From positions 507,516,263 to 507,580,262 of the forward strand of contig NC_058524.1 in the NCBI RefSeq assembly GCF_904849725.1: DNA of 64,000 nucleotides, given 5' to 3'. The notes beneath the pieces were generated by a model, which worked only from the letters and a program-made list of their open reading frames with translations, was not told the origin of the DNA and did no database searches. The position numbers and the translations under genes are program-made. Positions 10,153 through 22,337 of this stretch are shown piece after piece. Positions within the stretch are counted from its first letter, which is position 1; the number at the start of each line of letters is the position of its first letter. The DNA is from Hordeum vulgare subsp. vulgare. Lineage: Eukaryota > Streptophyta > Magnoliopsida > Poales > Poaceae.

Positions 10153-11517
10153 ATGACACCACTGGGCAAGGACTATTTTTATGTTCTAAAAAATGAATTC
10201 AAAACTCTTGACCTTGATATTGACAATGTGAGAGGGAGGGGATATGATAATGGGTCAAATATGAAAGGATGCCATAAAGGGGTACAAAGTAAAGTTCTAA
10301 AAATAAATCGGAGAGCTTTTTATTCAGCTTGTGGTACGTTGTCATAGTTTGAATTTGACACTATGTGATATGGCAAAGTCTTGTCGTAGAGCATCCGATT
10401 TTGTTGGAGTTATCCAAGGCATATGTACAACATTTGCTAATTCTACTAAAATATGGTAAATTCTCAAAGATAACATAACAGGAGTAACTCTCAACTCATT
10501 GTCATCAACTCGACGGGAGAGTCCTGACTCTCAAGGATATAAGGATTCAATTACCAGAAATAAGGGAGGCTTTGCAACAAGTGGCTGAAAATGAGAAATA
10601 TCCATCGACAAGTAGTGAGGCTCAGTCATTGGTAGAAAAACAATCTTTGTTACTTTGAATTCTAAGTGTAAATAATCATATGGTATGAAATATTATCAGC
10701 TATTAATTTGATTAATAAAGAGTTGCAGTCAAATGATATGCTCCTTGATATTGCAATTGAATCTGTAAAGGGCTTAATTTATTTGTTCACTAAGTATAGA
10801 GAAACTAGCTTTTCAAAAGCATTGGACGGTGCAAAAAAATTACAATAGATATGGATAGTAATCCAGAGTTCCGCACCAAGCATAAAATAAAGAGAAAAAG
10901 GCAATTTGATGAGGGCGTGGATGATCCATCTATTGTTTCACAATCAACAGAGGAGTCATTTAGGGTCAATTATTTTCAACATATTCTTGATCAAGCTATA
11001 GTTTCACTTAACATGAGATTTGAACAATATGAGGGCTATGAAAAAAAAATTTAGTTTCTTGTTTACTTCGGATAGGCTATGATCCTTGGATGACATGAGT
11101 TTGTTGCGTGCTTGTGTTAATCTTGAAGATGCACTTAAGAGTGGAGAACATAAAGACACTGTTGGACTTGAATTGGGTTGCGAGCTAATTTTTCTCCATG
11201 ACTCACTTCAAAAATCTATGGGACCACTTGATATTTTGAATTTTTTGAAGAAGTGCTCCTTAATCTATGCTAATGTTGTTATTGCCTACAGAACTTTGTT
11301 ATCCATTCCGGTGACAGTTGCATCTACAAAAAGGAGCTTTTCTAAACTCAAGTTGTTGAAATCCTACTTGCATTCTACTATGACACAAGAAAGACTCAAT
11401 GGATTCGCAACAATAGCACTTGAAAATAATGTCTCGGAGAAGATTAATTATGAAGATTTGATCGAAGATTTCATTTCAAAAAATAGTCAAAGAATGTTGC
11501 TTTTTGGTACCAAATGA
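10153..11517 (+). pseudogene. hAT-superfamily transposase remnant
   Basis: Pieces of one protein in order on plus. 10153-10347: DIDNVRGRGYDNGSNMKG, the DUF4371-type catalytic region seen in hAT/ZMYM1-like transposases. 10348-10650, in other frames: SLNLTLCDMAKSC, GVIQGICTTFANSTK, ESRV. 10851-11054: FRVNYFQHILDQ. 11086-11517: a C-terminal hAT dimerisation region (TLLSIPVTVASTKRSFSK, then MTQERLNGFATIALE). Several frameshifts and stops separate the pieces, so it is dead. The minus-strand gypsy LTR begins 31 bases after the stop. Confidence 0.85.
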
Positions 11518-11548
11518 GATCAGTTTATAAGTTTATTGTGTTACTACA

Positions 11549-12008
11549 TGTCGGTGTCAAAACCGGCGGATCTTGGGTAGGGGGTCCTAAACTATGGACC
11601 TTGGATCAATGGGTAACAAGGGACGATGGAGATGATGGTTTACCCAGGTTCGGGCCCTATCGATGCAGGTAAAACCCTATGTCCCGCTCTTGCTGTATTG
11701 ATGATGATGTATCGAGTAAAAGTTGATTTATCTCGAGATCATATGTTGTGGTCTTAACCTTAATGATGTAGACGTTATGTCTCACGAATATCTTTAAACT
11801 AGCCTGGCCTCGACTTATATAACATGCCAGAGGCCTAGGATAACAAGAGTCCTAGACGACTACATTGGTCGAGAAGAGTCCTTGTCTTGATCACAAATTC
11901 TTCTGGAATCTTCCTCGTATATGTCATCGGCTGCCCGAAGTAGCCCAAAAGCCCGACCCATAGATATAGGCTAGCGGGCCGAGGACCCCTTAGTCCCGGA
12001 CTCTCTCA
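11549..12008 (-). repeat. 3' LTR, 460 bp
   Basis: Plus-strand view starts TGTCGGTGTCAAAACCGG and ends GTCCCGGACTCTCTCA. On minus it is TGAGAGAGTCC ... GGTTTTGACACCGACA, with TG/CA ends, of the 'GACACCGACA' gypsy LTR type common in Triticeae. The internal side is at 12009. Confidence 0.75.
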
Positions 12009-12794
12009 ACAACCCCCGAACTGGCCGCCAATGTCGTAGTCTTGATCCTTAACGTCACACATCTAAAGTCTTCGTCTTGCGGGGCGAGTTCTTCTCCCTA
12101 TTTATGTTTGGCCAACACCAGTTTGGCCGCCATTGACTTCCCTCTTTCTGAGCATAGGCCTTTAAGTTGGGGATGCTCCTCGGTTCTTCCGAACTGTTCT
12201 TCATCTTCGGTCATCGGTGTTGAATACTGGTTCAACAAATCTTCCCATCATTGATCTTGAGGATCATTGGGGTAAATCCAAAGAGTATTACACGTTGGGC
12301 ATCCGTGGAGCCCCTCTTAAGTTCTCGACCTTTATTAATGCTTTGTAATTTTTCATGGCACACCTCCAGTTTGAAACATTTTCCGTGCAACGATATCCTC
12401 TTGCTTCTGAGATCCACCACTGAACTGCATCTGAGGTGTCCCCTTGTATGTGAGCTCCAACGCCGGTCTGCATTCAAGGTGTCTTTTTGTAACCGAGCTC
12501 CAACGCTGATCGACATCTCATGTGTCATAGATTACCTCGGTTTGTTAAAATTTGAAGGAATTCATCCGAGCTTAAATGCCGGAATAGTCTTTTATGGAGC
12601 CAGCCATTCGCATCCGAACTATATGCCGGACTGTTTTCGAGGTGGTGCACCACCTTGGTGTCGGGCTGTTTTTTGCGGAATTTATTTCCAATTGGTGTAA
12701 TTTATGTACTACACAGATGTATAGACACTAGCCCTCAAGGTGTGGGTCGGTCTAAAACCCGAGATGCACCAGAATGATAAAAATAAAACCGTCG

Positions 12795-14915
12795 GTCCTA
12801 GTAGCCCTCGAGACTCAGATCGATTTGCGAAATTGGACGGAGGATCAATTCCTTACTCGGCATCATATTTTAGGAATAAACACACGATGTGCAGAATGCC
12901 CCAAGACTCAAGTTGGCTGCAGCCGACCGACCTGAGGGTCAAATCTTCTTGGAAACATTATTGCACTTGTTATGTGCTTTTGACAATGCCAAGGCGCGGG
13001 TCAGCAGGGAAGATGCCAAACTGCAGGTCGGAAAAGATTTTCCGGTTGGTGTAATCTATCCTTTGACGAGCTGCATAACCAGTAGCCCCCGAGACTTGGG
13101 TTGGGCAACATGGCCTACCCTAGGATCATATCTCCTCGGGAACTATTTCATCCATTAAGTGTCTTTTGTCAACATCGAGGTGGAGCTCGGTAGGGAATAT
13201 GCCGAACTATAGGTCGGAAAAAATTCTCCGAATAGAATCACCACGCAGAACACCTCGAACAAGAAGATGTCCCGCGTCGTGAAAGAAAACATATAAATAG
13301 ATTAAAGGTGACATAAGCTTGGGAATACCAAAAACTTTAGCAAAACATTTCGTTACTTACTAAATCAAGTTTCATTCAGGTGTGCAATCGCCTCCAAGAC
13401 TCGGGTTGGGTGCGGCAGACCGACCTGAGGATCAAATCTCCTAACAAACCTTATTGAACTTTTAATTTGTTGCATTGAATAAGCAATGAAGTATCCCCTG
13501 AACCTTAATTTGGGCACGGGTGGTTCAATTAAGGATCGATATTTGTTTGACACCAACTTTGCTAGGTTTAACACAATTTAACTATAATGATTCTATGTAT
13601 CCAAGTACTATACATCATTAATGCTCAGATCTGCATTGTACGCGACTTTGTTGACCGACCATCGTCTTCAACCTGCTCGGCCAGTAGTCAAGGAGTATTT
13701 GTCCTACTTTATAAAGCCTTTATAAGGGGAAAGATTTATGGCCAACAAGGAAATATGACCACATGATTTTATAAACAAAGTTACGCACATAGATTACTTA
13801 TTTATCATAAAAAACATCTTCTGGAAAAAAATAGTTCATTTATAAGTTCCTTTCCGAGATAATCATGTTTGACCATGATCTTGAAACCTCAACCCCGATC
13901 AATGTGGGATGAAAATATTGACGATTTAGTTCGAGAAATGTTCTCGAACTCTGTGGTCTTTAATCAACTGAAATTTTCACTTCCGTCGTTGTCGACCAAT
14001 TATATTCTTAAGATGGCTTGCTTTTGGCTTCACCCAGTCTAAGGGAGTAACCCGGATGACCCAGAAGTGACAATCAAAGAGGTACTCCCTTTAACCCCCA
14101 GCCGAACAATCGGGAACGTAGGGTGTAAGCACAGGAGCCAGGCAACCCAGATTGGCCAAAATCTTAAGTCAAATTAATGCATATTTATGGCTTTATAACG
14201 ATGATTATGGAGGGCAGCATTCGCATATTGAATACAAATGCTTTTATGCTATATGCTACTTTGACTCCTTTTTGACCGTTTATCATTTAAGGGTGGCCCA
14301 TCGTCGGCTTCTACCCCTTTGTAGATGCTATGCAGGGTGTTACCGCGGTAACAAGACAACCCCTAGCCAACGTCTCGATGCCCGGAGGCGGTTGTGTTAG
14401 CGAAAACAAGGCAATCGGATATCTGGGTTTATAACTTTCACTTAGTCATAGAGTTTAAAGTTTGGGAGGCCAGTTACTAGACCTTGGTTATTTTCCAACA
14501 TCAACCGAGGTCAAGCCATTAACACTCCGGCCAAATTTATGAAAGTCCCACGAGGTAACCTCTATCGGTCTATAGTTTGACAGAGTAATTGGATCACTAA
14601 CCAGTCTACGCCATTGTGACAGTCAGTTTTCGGCTTTCTCCACTGAGATACTTGACTAGTTAAATCGGAAGTACAATCATAGTGGTTCTCCCTTTGCACA
14701 CCTAGCCGAATAAATAAGAATATAGGAGGCAATCACAGGAGCAGGGCAATCCAACATATTGACCGAACACACAATTCGATACTGATGCATATAAAGCAAT
14801 ATCTGAGAAACTGAGGTGCAGGTCAGCAGGGAAGATCCCAAACTGTAGGACGGTAAATATTTCCCTAGCTGAATTATTACGTAGGGCACCTTGGTGAAGA
14901 GGATGTTCCTCCTGT
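12795..14915. repeat. diverged repeated modules inside the decayed gypsy element
   Basis: A module around GAGACTCGGGTTGGGTGCGG / CCGACCTGAGGATCAAATCT occurs near 12800, 12900, 13090 and 13390. A second (GGTCAGCAGGGAAGATGCC ... GGTCGGAAA) occurs near 12995, 13180 and 14820. A third (CACAGGAGCAGGGCAATCCA-like) occurs near 14130 and 14740. Identity is only partial. No coding capacity recognised. Confidence 0.6.
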
Positions 14916-15346
14916 TAAAAAAATCAAGAGGTTAAAAGTTTCATAAGTTTGAAAAACCAAAAAATTAAGTACGAATTTGATGTCTTAATTAAATCAATTT
15001 TTTTGTGCCAATCCAAAAATGATCTTTAAATTTTTTTAATATGTCCTTCGATCGTGCTTTAACATGATACATACTATCTCTAGACTTCAAGCAGGCCAGC
15101 CTTTGGCTTCATGATCAATATCCTGAAGGCTGAGTGTTTCTCTCCGAACTGTGTTCAGCGAACCAAAGTCCAGCAGCTTTACAAAGAAACCACGCTATCC
15201 GGCTATTGACCACACACTAGTGTCGAAAAAAGGAGTACTAGAAAAAGACTTTGCAATGACCAAGAAGAAAAAACATTTATTTATAAAATGGCTCATATAA
15301 ATTTAAGAGCCCCAGATAAAATGGCTCATATAAACTTTGCAATGAC

Positions 15347-15691
15347 TTTGCAAATTCTATTGAAATCCTCCAAATCCATGGTATACGATTTTTCATAGAG
15401 ATCGAACAGTACAGATGTATCACGACCAACTGAAAATTTGAATCTACGAACAAAATAGGCAGTGAGAGAAACATACTGTTCACATTTATCGGAGATGAAT
15501 TCTTCAAGTCCGACATTGTGAACAAGTGTATCAAACTCGTCTTTGAAACCTGCCTCAATCATGAATTCATCAGAAGGCCATTCACATGGTTGTACCTGTG
15601 CGTTCCTCGGTTGGTAAGGATCGGGCTCCCGAATCGCAAGACGGGGACCTCTCTTGCTTGAGGAACCACCATGATAGTTTCTCCTGAACAT
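15347..15691 (-). pseudogene. extra ORF of the Athila-like element, truncated
   Basis: Begins MFRRNYHGGSSSKRGPRLAI and continues with WPSDEFMIEAGF, CEQYVSLTAYFVRRFKF and DLYEKSYTMDLEDFNRICK, then leaves the family sequence at about 15347, where the element is cut. This ORF recurs in Triticeae Athila-like elements. I know no proven function for it. About 115 residues remain of a protein that is normally several hundred long. Confidence 0.6.
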
Positions 15692-16471
15692 CTTCCTTTT
15701 CTGAAATTTTCAGTGACCCAAAAGAAAAGTGAACAAGGCTCAACTAAACTTGTAGCAACTACTCCCACAAGTGCCTAGAGGCCATATTACGCATCAAAAC
15801 TACTTGGGACCACCTAAATTAACTTGCAAAGATCAAGAACAGGGTCACCAAGGCAACAAAAATAAGCGAAGTATAAGGCACTAGAGCAAAAACTAATTGG
15901 ACCAATGGAGGAGTCACTTACCAAGGAGTAATTTCCCCAAAACAGTTCGGAGAATGGTGCTTTGAGCAAAGAGATCGAAAATCCCAGCAAGAGGAGCAAG
16001 AAAACGGGTTTGATCTTCGAAACGATTTCTTATGGAGGTAGGAGAAGCAGATGAGAGCTAGAATGAGTGGAAGGGGTGCACGTGGGCCCCACAAGCCTCG
16101 TAGGCGCGACCAGGGGGGTGCCCGCGCCTCCAGGGCTTGTGGCCCACTAGTGCAGCCCCCAGACTAGCTCTTCGTCCTAGTATTTTTCAAAAATTCCTGA
16201 AAAAATCATACTTGATTTTCAGGACGTTCGGAGAACTTTTATTTTCGGGGTACTTTTCTATGGGACGCTAAAACAGAAAACAAGGAAAACTAAACTAAAT
16301 CTACCATTTTTCTTCTAAGCAACCGAAGGTGAAAGCTTGGAACAGAGGTTTGTGTCTCCTCGATTCATCCATCTCATGGTCATCGAAAGAAATCCGTCCA
16401 TGAGGTTGATCAAGTCTCCTCGACAAATCTTCTCGAATCGCAAAAGAAGACGGAGAATTTTAGAATAGTCA
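15692..16471 (-). other. non-coding link between protease and extra ORF
   Basis: Holds a segment (16080-16260) related to the element's own LTR around CCCCACAAGCCT...GGCGCG (compare 20409-20600), then a leader-like stretch before the extra ORF. In an autonomous Athila element, RT, RNase H and integrase would be expected hereabouts. None is seen. Confidence 0.5.
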
Positions 16472-19111
16472 CTAGGTAACCTCAATGGGGATGTGAAACT
16501 CCCCAACAAGCAAATCATACTTCATCTTAACAGGAGGTATAGGGCATTCCAAGCTCCCAATAAGAATCGATAAAGTTTTTTCGATAGCATTGATGCAATG
16601 TACTCGATATTGTTTCTTGGAAAAGTGCACCGTATGCTCATTACCGTTGACAAGGAAAGTGACATTGCCTTTGTTGCAATCTATAACAGCCCCTGCAGTG
16701 TTTAAAAAGGGTCTTCCGAGGATGACCGCCATGACATCGTCCTCGGGAATATCCAGGATAACAAAGTCTGTTAAGATAGTGACGTTAGCAACCACAACAG
16801 GTACATCCTCGCAAATGCCAATAGGGAAGGAAGTTGATTTGTCGGCCATTTGCAGAGAAATTTCAGTGGGTGTCAACTTATCGAGTTCAAGTCTACGATA
16901 AAGAGAGAGAGAGGCATAACACTAACACCGGCTCCAAGGTCGCATAAAGCAGTTCTAACGTAGTTTCCTTTAATGGAGCAAGGTATAGTGGGCACACCGG
17001 GATCACCTAGTTTCTTAGGAGTTCCACCCTTGAAGGTATAGTTAGCGAGCATGGTTGAAATCTCAAGCTCAGGTATCCTCCTCTTATTAGTCACAATATC
17101 TTTCATGTACTTAGCATACAGAGACATTTTAGGCATATCTGTCAAGTGCATTTGCAGAAAGACAGGTCTGATCATTTCAACGAAGCGCTCAAAATCCTCA
17201 TCATCCTTTTTCTTGGATGGTTTGGGAGGAAAGGGCATGGGTTTCTGAACCCATGGTTCCCTTTCTTTACCATGCTTCCTAGCAGGGAAGTCATTCTTAT
17301 CGTATCTTCTATTCTTAGGTTGTGGGTTATCAAAATCAACAGGTTCAATCTCCACATCCTTATCATTGCTAAGTTGAGCATCATCATGAACATCACTATT
17401 GATATCATCATTAGGCTCATGTTCATCACCAGATTGTGGTTCAGCATCGGAGACAAAGACATCGTTTGGACTCTCAGGTGTAGCAACAACAGGGTTGCTA
17501 GCGTGCAGGTTCCTATCATCTTTGTTCTTCTTTCTAGGATGACTAGGGGCATCAGTGCTAACTCCTTGAGAGTCTTGTTCAATTCTCTTCGGATGACCCT
17601 CGGGATACAAAGGTTCCTGGGTCATTCTACCGCCTCTAGTGACGACTCTGACAGAATTGTCATTCAACTCATTGAGCAAGTCATTCTAAGCTTTAAGTAC
17701 TTGTTCTACCTGAGTAGTAACCATAGAGGCATGTTTACTCAAGAGCTTAAGATCATTGACATTTCTGTGCACAAAAGCACTTAAATGACTAAGCATACGA
17801 GCATTCTGTTCAAATTGTCTGCTAACATAATCATTGAAACTCTGTTGTTTGGCAACAAAGTTATCAAATTCATCCAGGCATAGGCTAGCAGGTTTATCAC
17901 AAGGAATATCACTCTGATCAAACCTATGCAGAGAATTCACTTCTACTACCTATATCGGGTTATCATGACCACGGATCTCTTCGATAGGTGGTTGATTTTT
18001 GACATCTTCAGATTTAATGCCTTTCTCCCGCATAGATTTCTTAGCTTCTTGCATACCTTCGGGACTGAGGAATAGAATAACTCTTTTCTTCGGAGTTGGC
18101 TTAGGAGGTGGTTCGGGAATAGTCCAAGCATTCTCATTGCATAAGATATTATTCAATAGAATCTCAGCTTGTTCTATAGTTCGTTCCCTAAAAACACAAC
18201 CGGCACAACTATCTAGGTGGTCTTTAGAAGCATCGGCAAGTCCATTATAGAAGATATCAAGTATTTCGTTCTTCTCAAGAGGGTGATCAGGCAAAGCATT
18301 CAGTAGCTGGACAAGCCTCCCCCAAGCTTGTGGGAGACTCTCTTCCTCGGCTTGAGCAAAGTTGTATATTTCCTGCAAGGCAGCTTGCTTCTTATGGGCA
18401 GGGAAATATTTTTTTAGAGAAGTAGTAGACCATATCATGGGGGCTACGCACACAACCAAGAGCAAGAGAAGTGAACCAGGTCTTAGCATCGGCCTTTAGT
18501 GGGAAAGGAAACAACTTGAGGATATAGTAGAGGCGGATCTTTTCCTCACTAGTGAATTGGGTGGCTATATCGTGTAGTTTGGTAAGATGGGCTACAACCG
18601 TTTCAGACTCATAACCGTGAAAAGGATCAGGTTCGACCAGAGTGATTAATTCAGGGTCGACAAAGAATTCATAATCCTTATCGGTCAGAAAGATAGACGA
18701 AGTAGCAAACTTTGGGTCGTATTTCATCCTAGCGTTCATAGATTTTTCTTTCCACTTGCACAGTAATTTCTCAACATCATAGCAATCCTTACACGCAAGA
18801 AAATCCTCAGCTATATCTCCCTCCATAATATAACGCTCAGGCATAACAGGCAACTCAGGCATAATAGCAGGTTCTACTTCAATAGTATCAGCAGTTTCAG
18901 AAGTATCATCACATCTAGAAGCAACTCTAGCAATTTGTGCATCAAGGAATGCACCTAGTGGCAAAGCAGTATCAAGCATAGCATCATCAGGCGAAGCAGT
19001 ATCAAGCATAGCATCATCATAAGCATCATGGGCAACAGAAGTAACATCATCAAGCATAGGCGACATATCAAGATTTCTAGCAGGAGGTTAAGTCGCAAAC
19101 TTACTCATAAA
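16472..19111 (-). pseudogene. gag-protease of the Athila-like element
   Basis: Reads from an ATG near 19111 (a TAA follows within ~6 codons) through an acidic N-terminus (19066 on), the gag core (MKYDPKF, LFPFPLKADAKTWF, LPQAWGRLVQLL, ILDIFYNGL), a coiled segment (DEFDNFVAKQQSFNDYV), a polar linker, and a retropepsin-like domain with CDLGAGVSVMP and ILGRPFLNTAGAVIDC. The catalytic triad is DLG rather than DTG. Breaks: a frameshift near 18400, TAG at 17952-17950, TAG at 17688-17686, and a frameshift near 16880. The frame closes at 16472 without running into RT. Gag forms the particle; the protease matures it. Confidence 0.8.
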
Positions 19112-19258
19112 TGAAGGTGAATCAAGTGCAGAGCTAGATGGCAGTTCCTTACCTGTCCTCGTAGTGGAGGGCAAGACTTTAGTTCTTGGATCTATCGGAT
19201 TCCTCATAGTGACCAGCAGACGTAAATCCCAAGTGACTCAGAGAATATAGTTGTGCTT

Positions 19259-19277
19259 CCCCGGTAACGGTGCCCGA
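19259..19277 (-). promoter_or_regulatory. primer binding site, degenerate
   Basis: Minus strand reads TCGGGCACCGTTACCGGGG, a mutated form of the TGGCGCCGTTGCCGGGG site at 41264-41248. Nine bases separate it from the LTR end at 19287. The intact form matches the 3' end of plant tRNA-Asp. Confidence 0.65.
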
Positions 19278-19286
19278 AAAATGTCT

Positions 19287-20711
19287 TGATAACCCACAAG
19301 TATAGGGGATCGTAACAGTTTTTGAGGGTAGAGTATTCAACCCAAATTTATTGATTCGACTCAAGGGGAAACGAAAGAATATTCTCAAGTATTAGCAGCT
19401 GAGTTGTCAATTCAACCACACCTGAAAGATTTAGTATCTGCAGCAAAGTATCAGTAGCAAAGTAGGGTGATAGCAGCAGTAACAACAGTAACCAGTAGCA
19501 GCAAAGTAACAACAGTAGCAACAGAGTAACGACAGCAGCAGTGACAGCAGTAGCAACAAAGTAACATAGCAAGGACCTGTAGTAAAAGACTCGTAGGCAT
19601 TGGATCGGTGATGGATGATTATGCCGGATGTGATTCATCGTGTAACAGCTATAACACGGAGAGATATGTAACTAGCTCCAGTTCATCAATCTAATGTAGG
19701 CATGTATTCCGTATGTAGTCATACATGCTTAGGGAAAATAACTTTCATGACATCTATTGTACATCCCTCCCGTGGTAGAGGGGTCCTAATGGAAACTACG
19801 GGATATTAAGGTTCTCCTTTTAATAAAGATCCGGACCAACGCATTAACACTTGGTGAATACATGAACTCCTCATACTATGGTCATCTCTGGGAGTGGTTC
19901 CGGCTATTGTCACTCCGGGGTTGTCGGGTCCTAACACATAGTAGGTGACTACAACTTGCAAGATAGGATCTAAAACACACATATATTGGCGACAAGTTAA
20001 TAGGTTCACATCTGAAATCATGGCACTCGGGCCCTAGTGACAAGCATTAAGCATGGCAAAGTAGTAGCAACATCAATCTCAGAACATAGTGGATACTAGG
20101 GATCAATCCCCGTCAAAACTAACTCGATTACATGATTGATCTCATCCAACTCATCACCGTCCAGCAAGCCTACGATGAGATTACTCACGAACGGTGAAGT
20201 GCATCATGGAATTGGCGATGACGGAAGGTTGATGATGACGATGGGGACGATCTCCCCTCTCCGGAGCCCAAAACAGACTCCACATCTGCCCTCCAAAGGA
20301 AGAACAGGAGGTGGTGGCGCCTTCGTATCGTAAAACGCGATGAACTCTTCTTCTTGATTTTTTTCCGGGCGAGACGGACTAAATAGAGCTGAGATTGGAG
20401 GCGGTGGCGCAACGTGGCCCCCACAAGCCTGGTAGGCGCGGCCAGGTGGGTGGCCGCGCCTCCTGGGCTTGTGGCCCACTGGCTCACCTCCTCTGGTGGA
20501 TCTTTGCGCACGTATTTTTCATTAATTCCAGAAAAATTCTCCGTAAATTTTCAGGTCTTTCCGAGAACTTTTATTTCTGCACAAAAACAGCACCATGGCA
20601 ATTCTGCTGAAAACAGCGTTAGTCCGGGTTAGTTCCATTCAAATCATGCAAATTAGAGTCCAAAACAAGGGCAAAAGAGCTCGGAAAAGTAGATACGACA
20701 GAGGCGTTTCA
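19287..20711 (-). repeat. 5' LTR of the Athila-like element, 1425 bp
   Basis: On minus it starts TGAAACGCCTCTGTCGTATC at 20711 and ends CTTGTGGGTTATCA at 19287, with TG/CA ends. It contains an imperfect CAG/CAGTAG microsatellite at about 19467-19565. The base after 20711 starts CACTA sequence. Open frames inside the LTR are not genes. Confidence 0.85.
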
Positions 20712-22337
20712 CCTTCCACCTGGAGGGGGTGGGAGCGAGGGGGAGGGGTATTAGTCCCGGTTCGTATTATGAACCGGGGCTATTTCTTCGCTGTTTTTTT
20801 GAGCAATTTTTAGGGTTTAGGGTTTTGCACTAAATTGGATGGGGCTATTTTGCTGCCCCATTTTTCCCATTTCTTTGTTTTGGGCACTTTTTAATTCTTG
20901 TTTTGCACTAAATTGGATGGTACATACGCAGCAATAAAGGAACAATTATATTGCACATCATCGTCACGAATATATTACACCATCTCATCCGTCGTGCTTT
21001 GTCGAACATATTTACAAAATGTAGACACGAGTTACATGCACATATATGCATATTTTTTACACTATATAATTTCATATCTATTGCATAGATGAGCAATAGT
21101 ATTCTCCCTTGACATCTAGGACCTCTCCATCTAAGAATCCGACAATTTCCTATTGAATTGCTCATACACATTCTTGTGGTAGAAGACCGTCCCGCAACCG
21201 TTCGATCTAATTTAAAGAAGGGGTCGATATATATGTCAATGAAAACGAACACAATTCACAGTAATAAAATAAAGCTATGAGTATTGTTTATCGTACTTCA
21301 ATATTTTTATGTCCCGGTGTTTGCCCGTCTAATGGGTCGTTTGGCGAATGAACTCGCAAACATAGTATCCACATAAATTGTACCCATGTTCCTGCCTCAA
21401 GCACTCTACGAGAACAGAGTTCAACCAAAAACATAATCAAGAATTATAATGGTATTGAAACTAGAATAAAGAGATGTGCGGATCTAGCTAGTAGTTACTT
21501 ACATCTATTTGTTTAAATGTAATCTCTGAATTCCAAGCACCCCGAGCCTTGGCGGTGAACCGTTTCCAAGACCTGCCAAGAAAATCAAATGAATAAAGGA
21601 GTTCTATATTAATTCCTTGCTATCAGGAAATAAACGAGAAGTTGCCGATATAGTGCCATAATGATTGAAATTTCCTGTGGAGGCATTCCTGCATGTTCGC
21701 CCATTTAGCGAGGGGTGTGCGTTTCGGGTCCATGACTATTACTTGTCCCTCGTCAGGTACAATGATTATCAAAATATAGTGGAACCTGCGCACGCATAAC
21801 GAGTCAATTATACACTTATAATAACATCGAGTAAGCGAAAATAGAATGTGTGTAGTAACACTCACTTGAAGTTGTAAGGAAATAGTATTTCCCTTTTGGT
21901 ACTGCAAAACCTTAATCCTTGTACCAAGTTATTCTCTGTCTCACGGGGATTCGTTGCGAGACTTTGGTGATGAATATAATATGGGTCAATCAACCCAATG
22001 TCATAGATTTTTCCTCTTTTGCATTCGAGAATCTTCATTCTGCAAAATTAATATAGTGATGAGTAATATTATACATGCAAGAACGAGCTGAGTAAGACTT
22101 AATGACATAAATTAATAATACTTACAAACAATAGGCAGTGATGATAGATTTGTCGAGGGCGACTTGTTTATGTAGCTGAAATAATTCGTCGAATTCAATC
22201 ATTAGCATGCCTCGTCCAGTCCCAAAATGCTCGTCTTTATATGCAACGTAGATCCAGTTTTGTTGTTCTTTACATGCTTGCATGTACGAGTCATGCAATC
22301 TTCGCATTTTGGTTAATAGCTCGTTGACTAACCCAGG
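20712..22337 (-). mobile_element. CACTA element 2, left internal fragment
   Basis: Carries one inverted unit of the subterminal array (TTAGTCCCGGTTCG ... GAACCGGGG, 20750-20778), a 3' untranslated stretch, and the C-terminal exons of a Ulp1-like gene. It aligns with 54630-56490 over its whole length. Its left terminus was displaced by the Athila-like insertion at 20711, and its right side by the Tat-like gypsy at 22338. CACTA sequence resumes at 42828 with ORF-X, possibly the same element. Confidence 0.75.
21100..22337 (-). pseudogene. Ulp1-like (C48) protease, C-terminal exons, copy A
   Basis: Exons on minus: 22337-22126 (KMRRLHDSYMQAC ... ALDKSIITAYCL), 22039-21866 (MKILECKRGKIYDIGLIDPYY ending in LFPYNFK), 21785-about 21675 (FHYILIIIVPDEGQVIVMDP), about 21572-21506 (SWKRFTAKARGAW), about 21407-21300 (EHGYNLCGYYVCEF), and a remnant at 21185-21100. 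The C48 triad is visible as His in FHYIL, Asp in VMDP, and Cys in LCGYYVC. Damage relative to copy B: the exon c donor is GA instead of GT (about 21673), CAG is TAG at 21331-21329, and CGA is TGA in the last exon. The 5' part was cut off by the gypsy LTR at 22338. Such proteins resemble SUMO proteases; the role in CACTA elements is unproven. Confidence 0.8.

Larger units (their letters stand above)
11549..15346 (-). mobile_element. decayed Ty3/gypsy element, 3' part (minus strand)
   Basis: The 3' LTR (11549-12008) is preceded on the minus strand by a G-rich tract (GGCCAGTTCGGGGGTTGT), a plausible polypurine tract. The 3.3 kb to its right holds no intact gag or pol frame, only GC-moderate sequence with repeated diverged modules. 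The upper boundary near 15346 is where the sequence switches to the Athila-like ORF. The rest of the element, with pol and 5' LTR, is missing. Boundary at 15346 is approximate. Confidence 0.6.
15347..20711 (-). mobile_element. Athila-like gypsy element, gag-protease only (minus strand)
   Basis: From 20711 leftwards: 5' LTR (20711-19287), PBS-like site, gag-protease (about 19111-16472), a non-coding stretch, and an extra ORF cut at about 15347. No reverse transcriptase, RNase H or integrase is seen between protease and extra ORF, and the 3' LTR is absent. It sits in CACTA sequence: CCTTCCAC at 20712 continues like copy B near 54630. The direct TSD partner is lost with the 3' end. Resembles families I would call Sabrina/Wham; name unverified. 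Confidence 0.75.

Noticed and set aside
12042..13158. Several plus-strand frames of 70-150 codons after the gypsy LTR
   Set aside because: No recognisable domain; they overlap diverged repeats in a dead element.
16081..16260. Possible second LTR of the Athila-like element
   Set aside because: Only a patch resembles the LTR; no TGAAACGCC start or GGGTTATCA end occurs there, so it is internal sequence or a relic.
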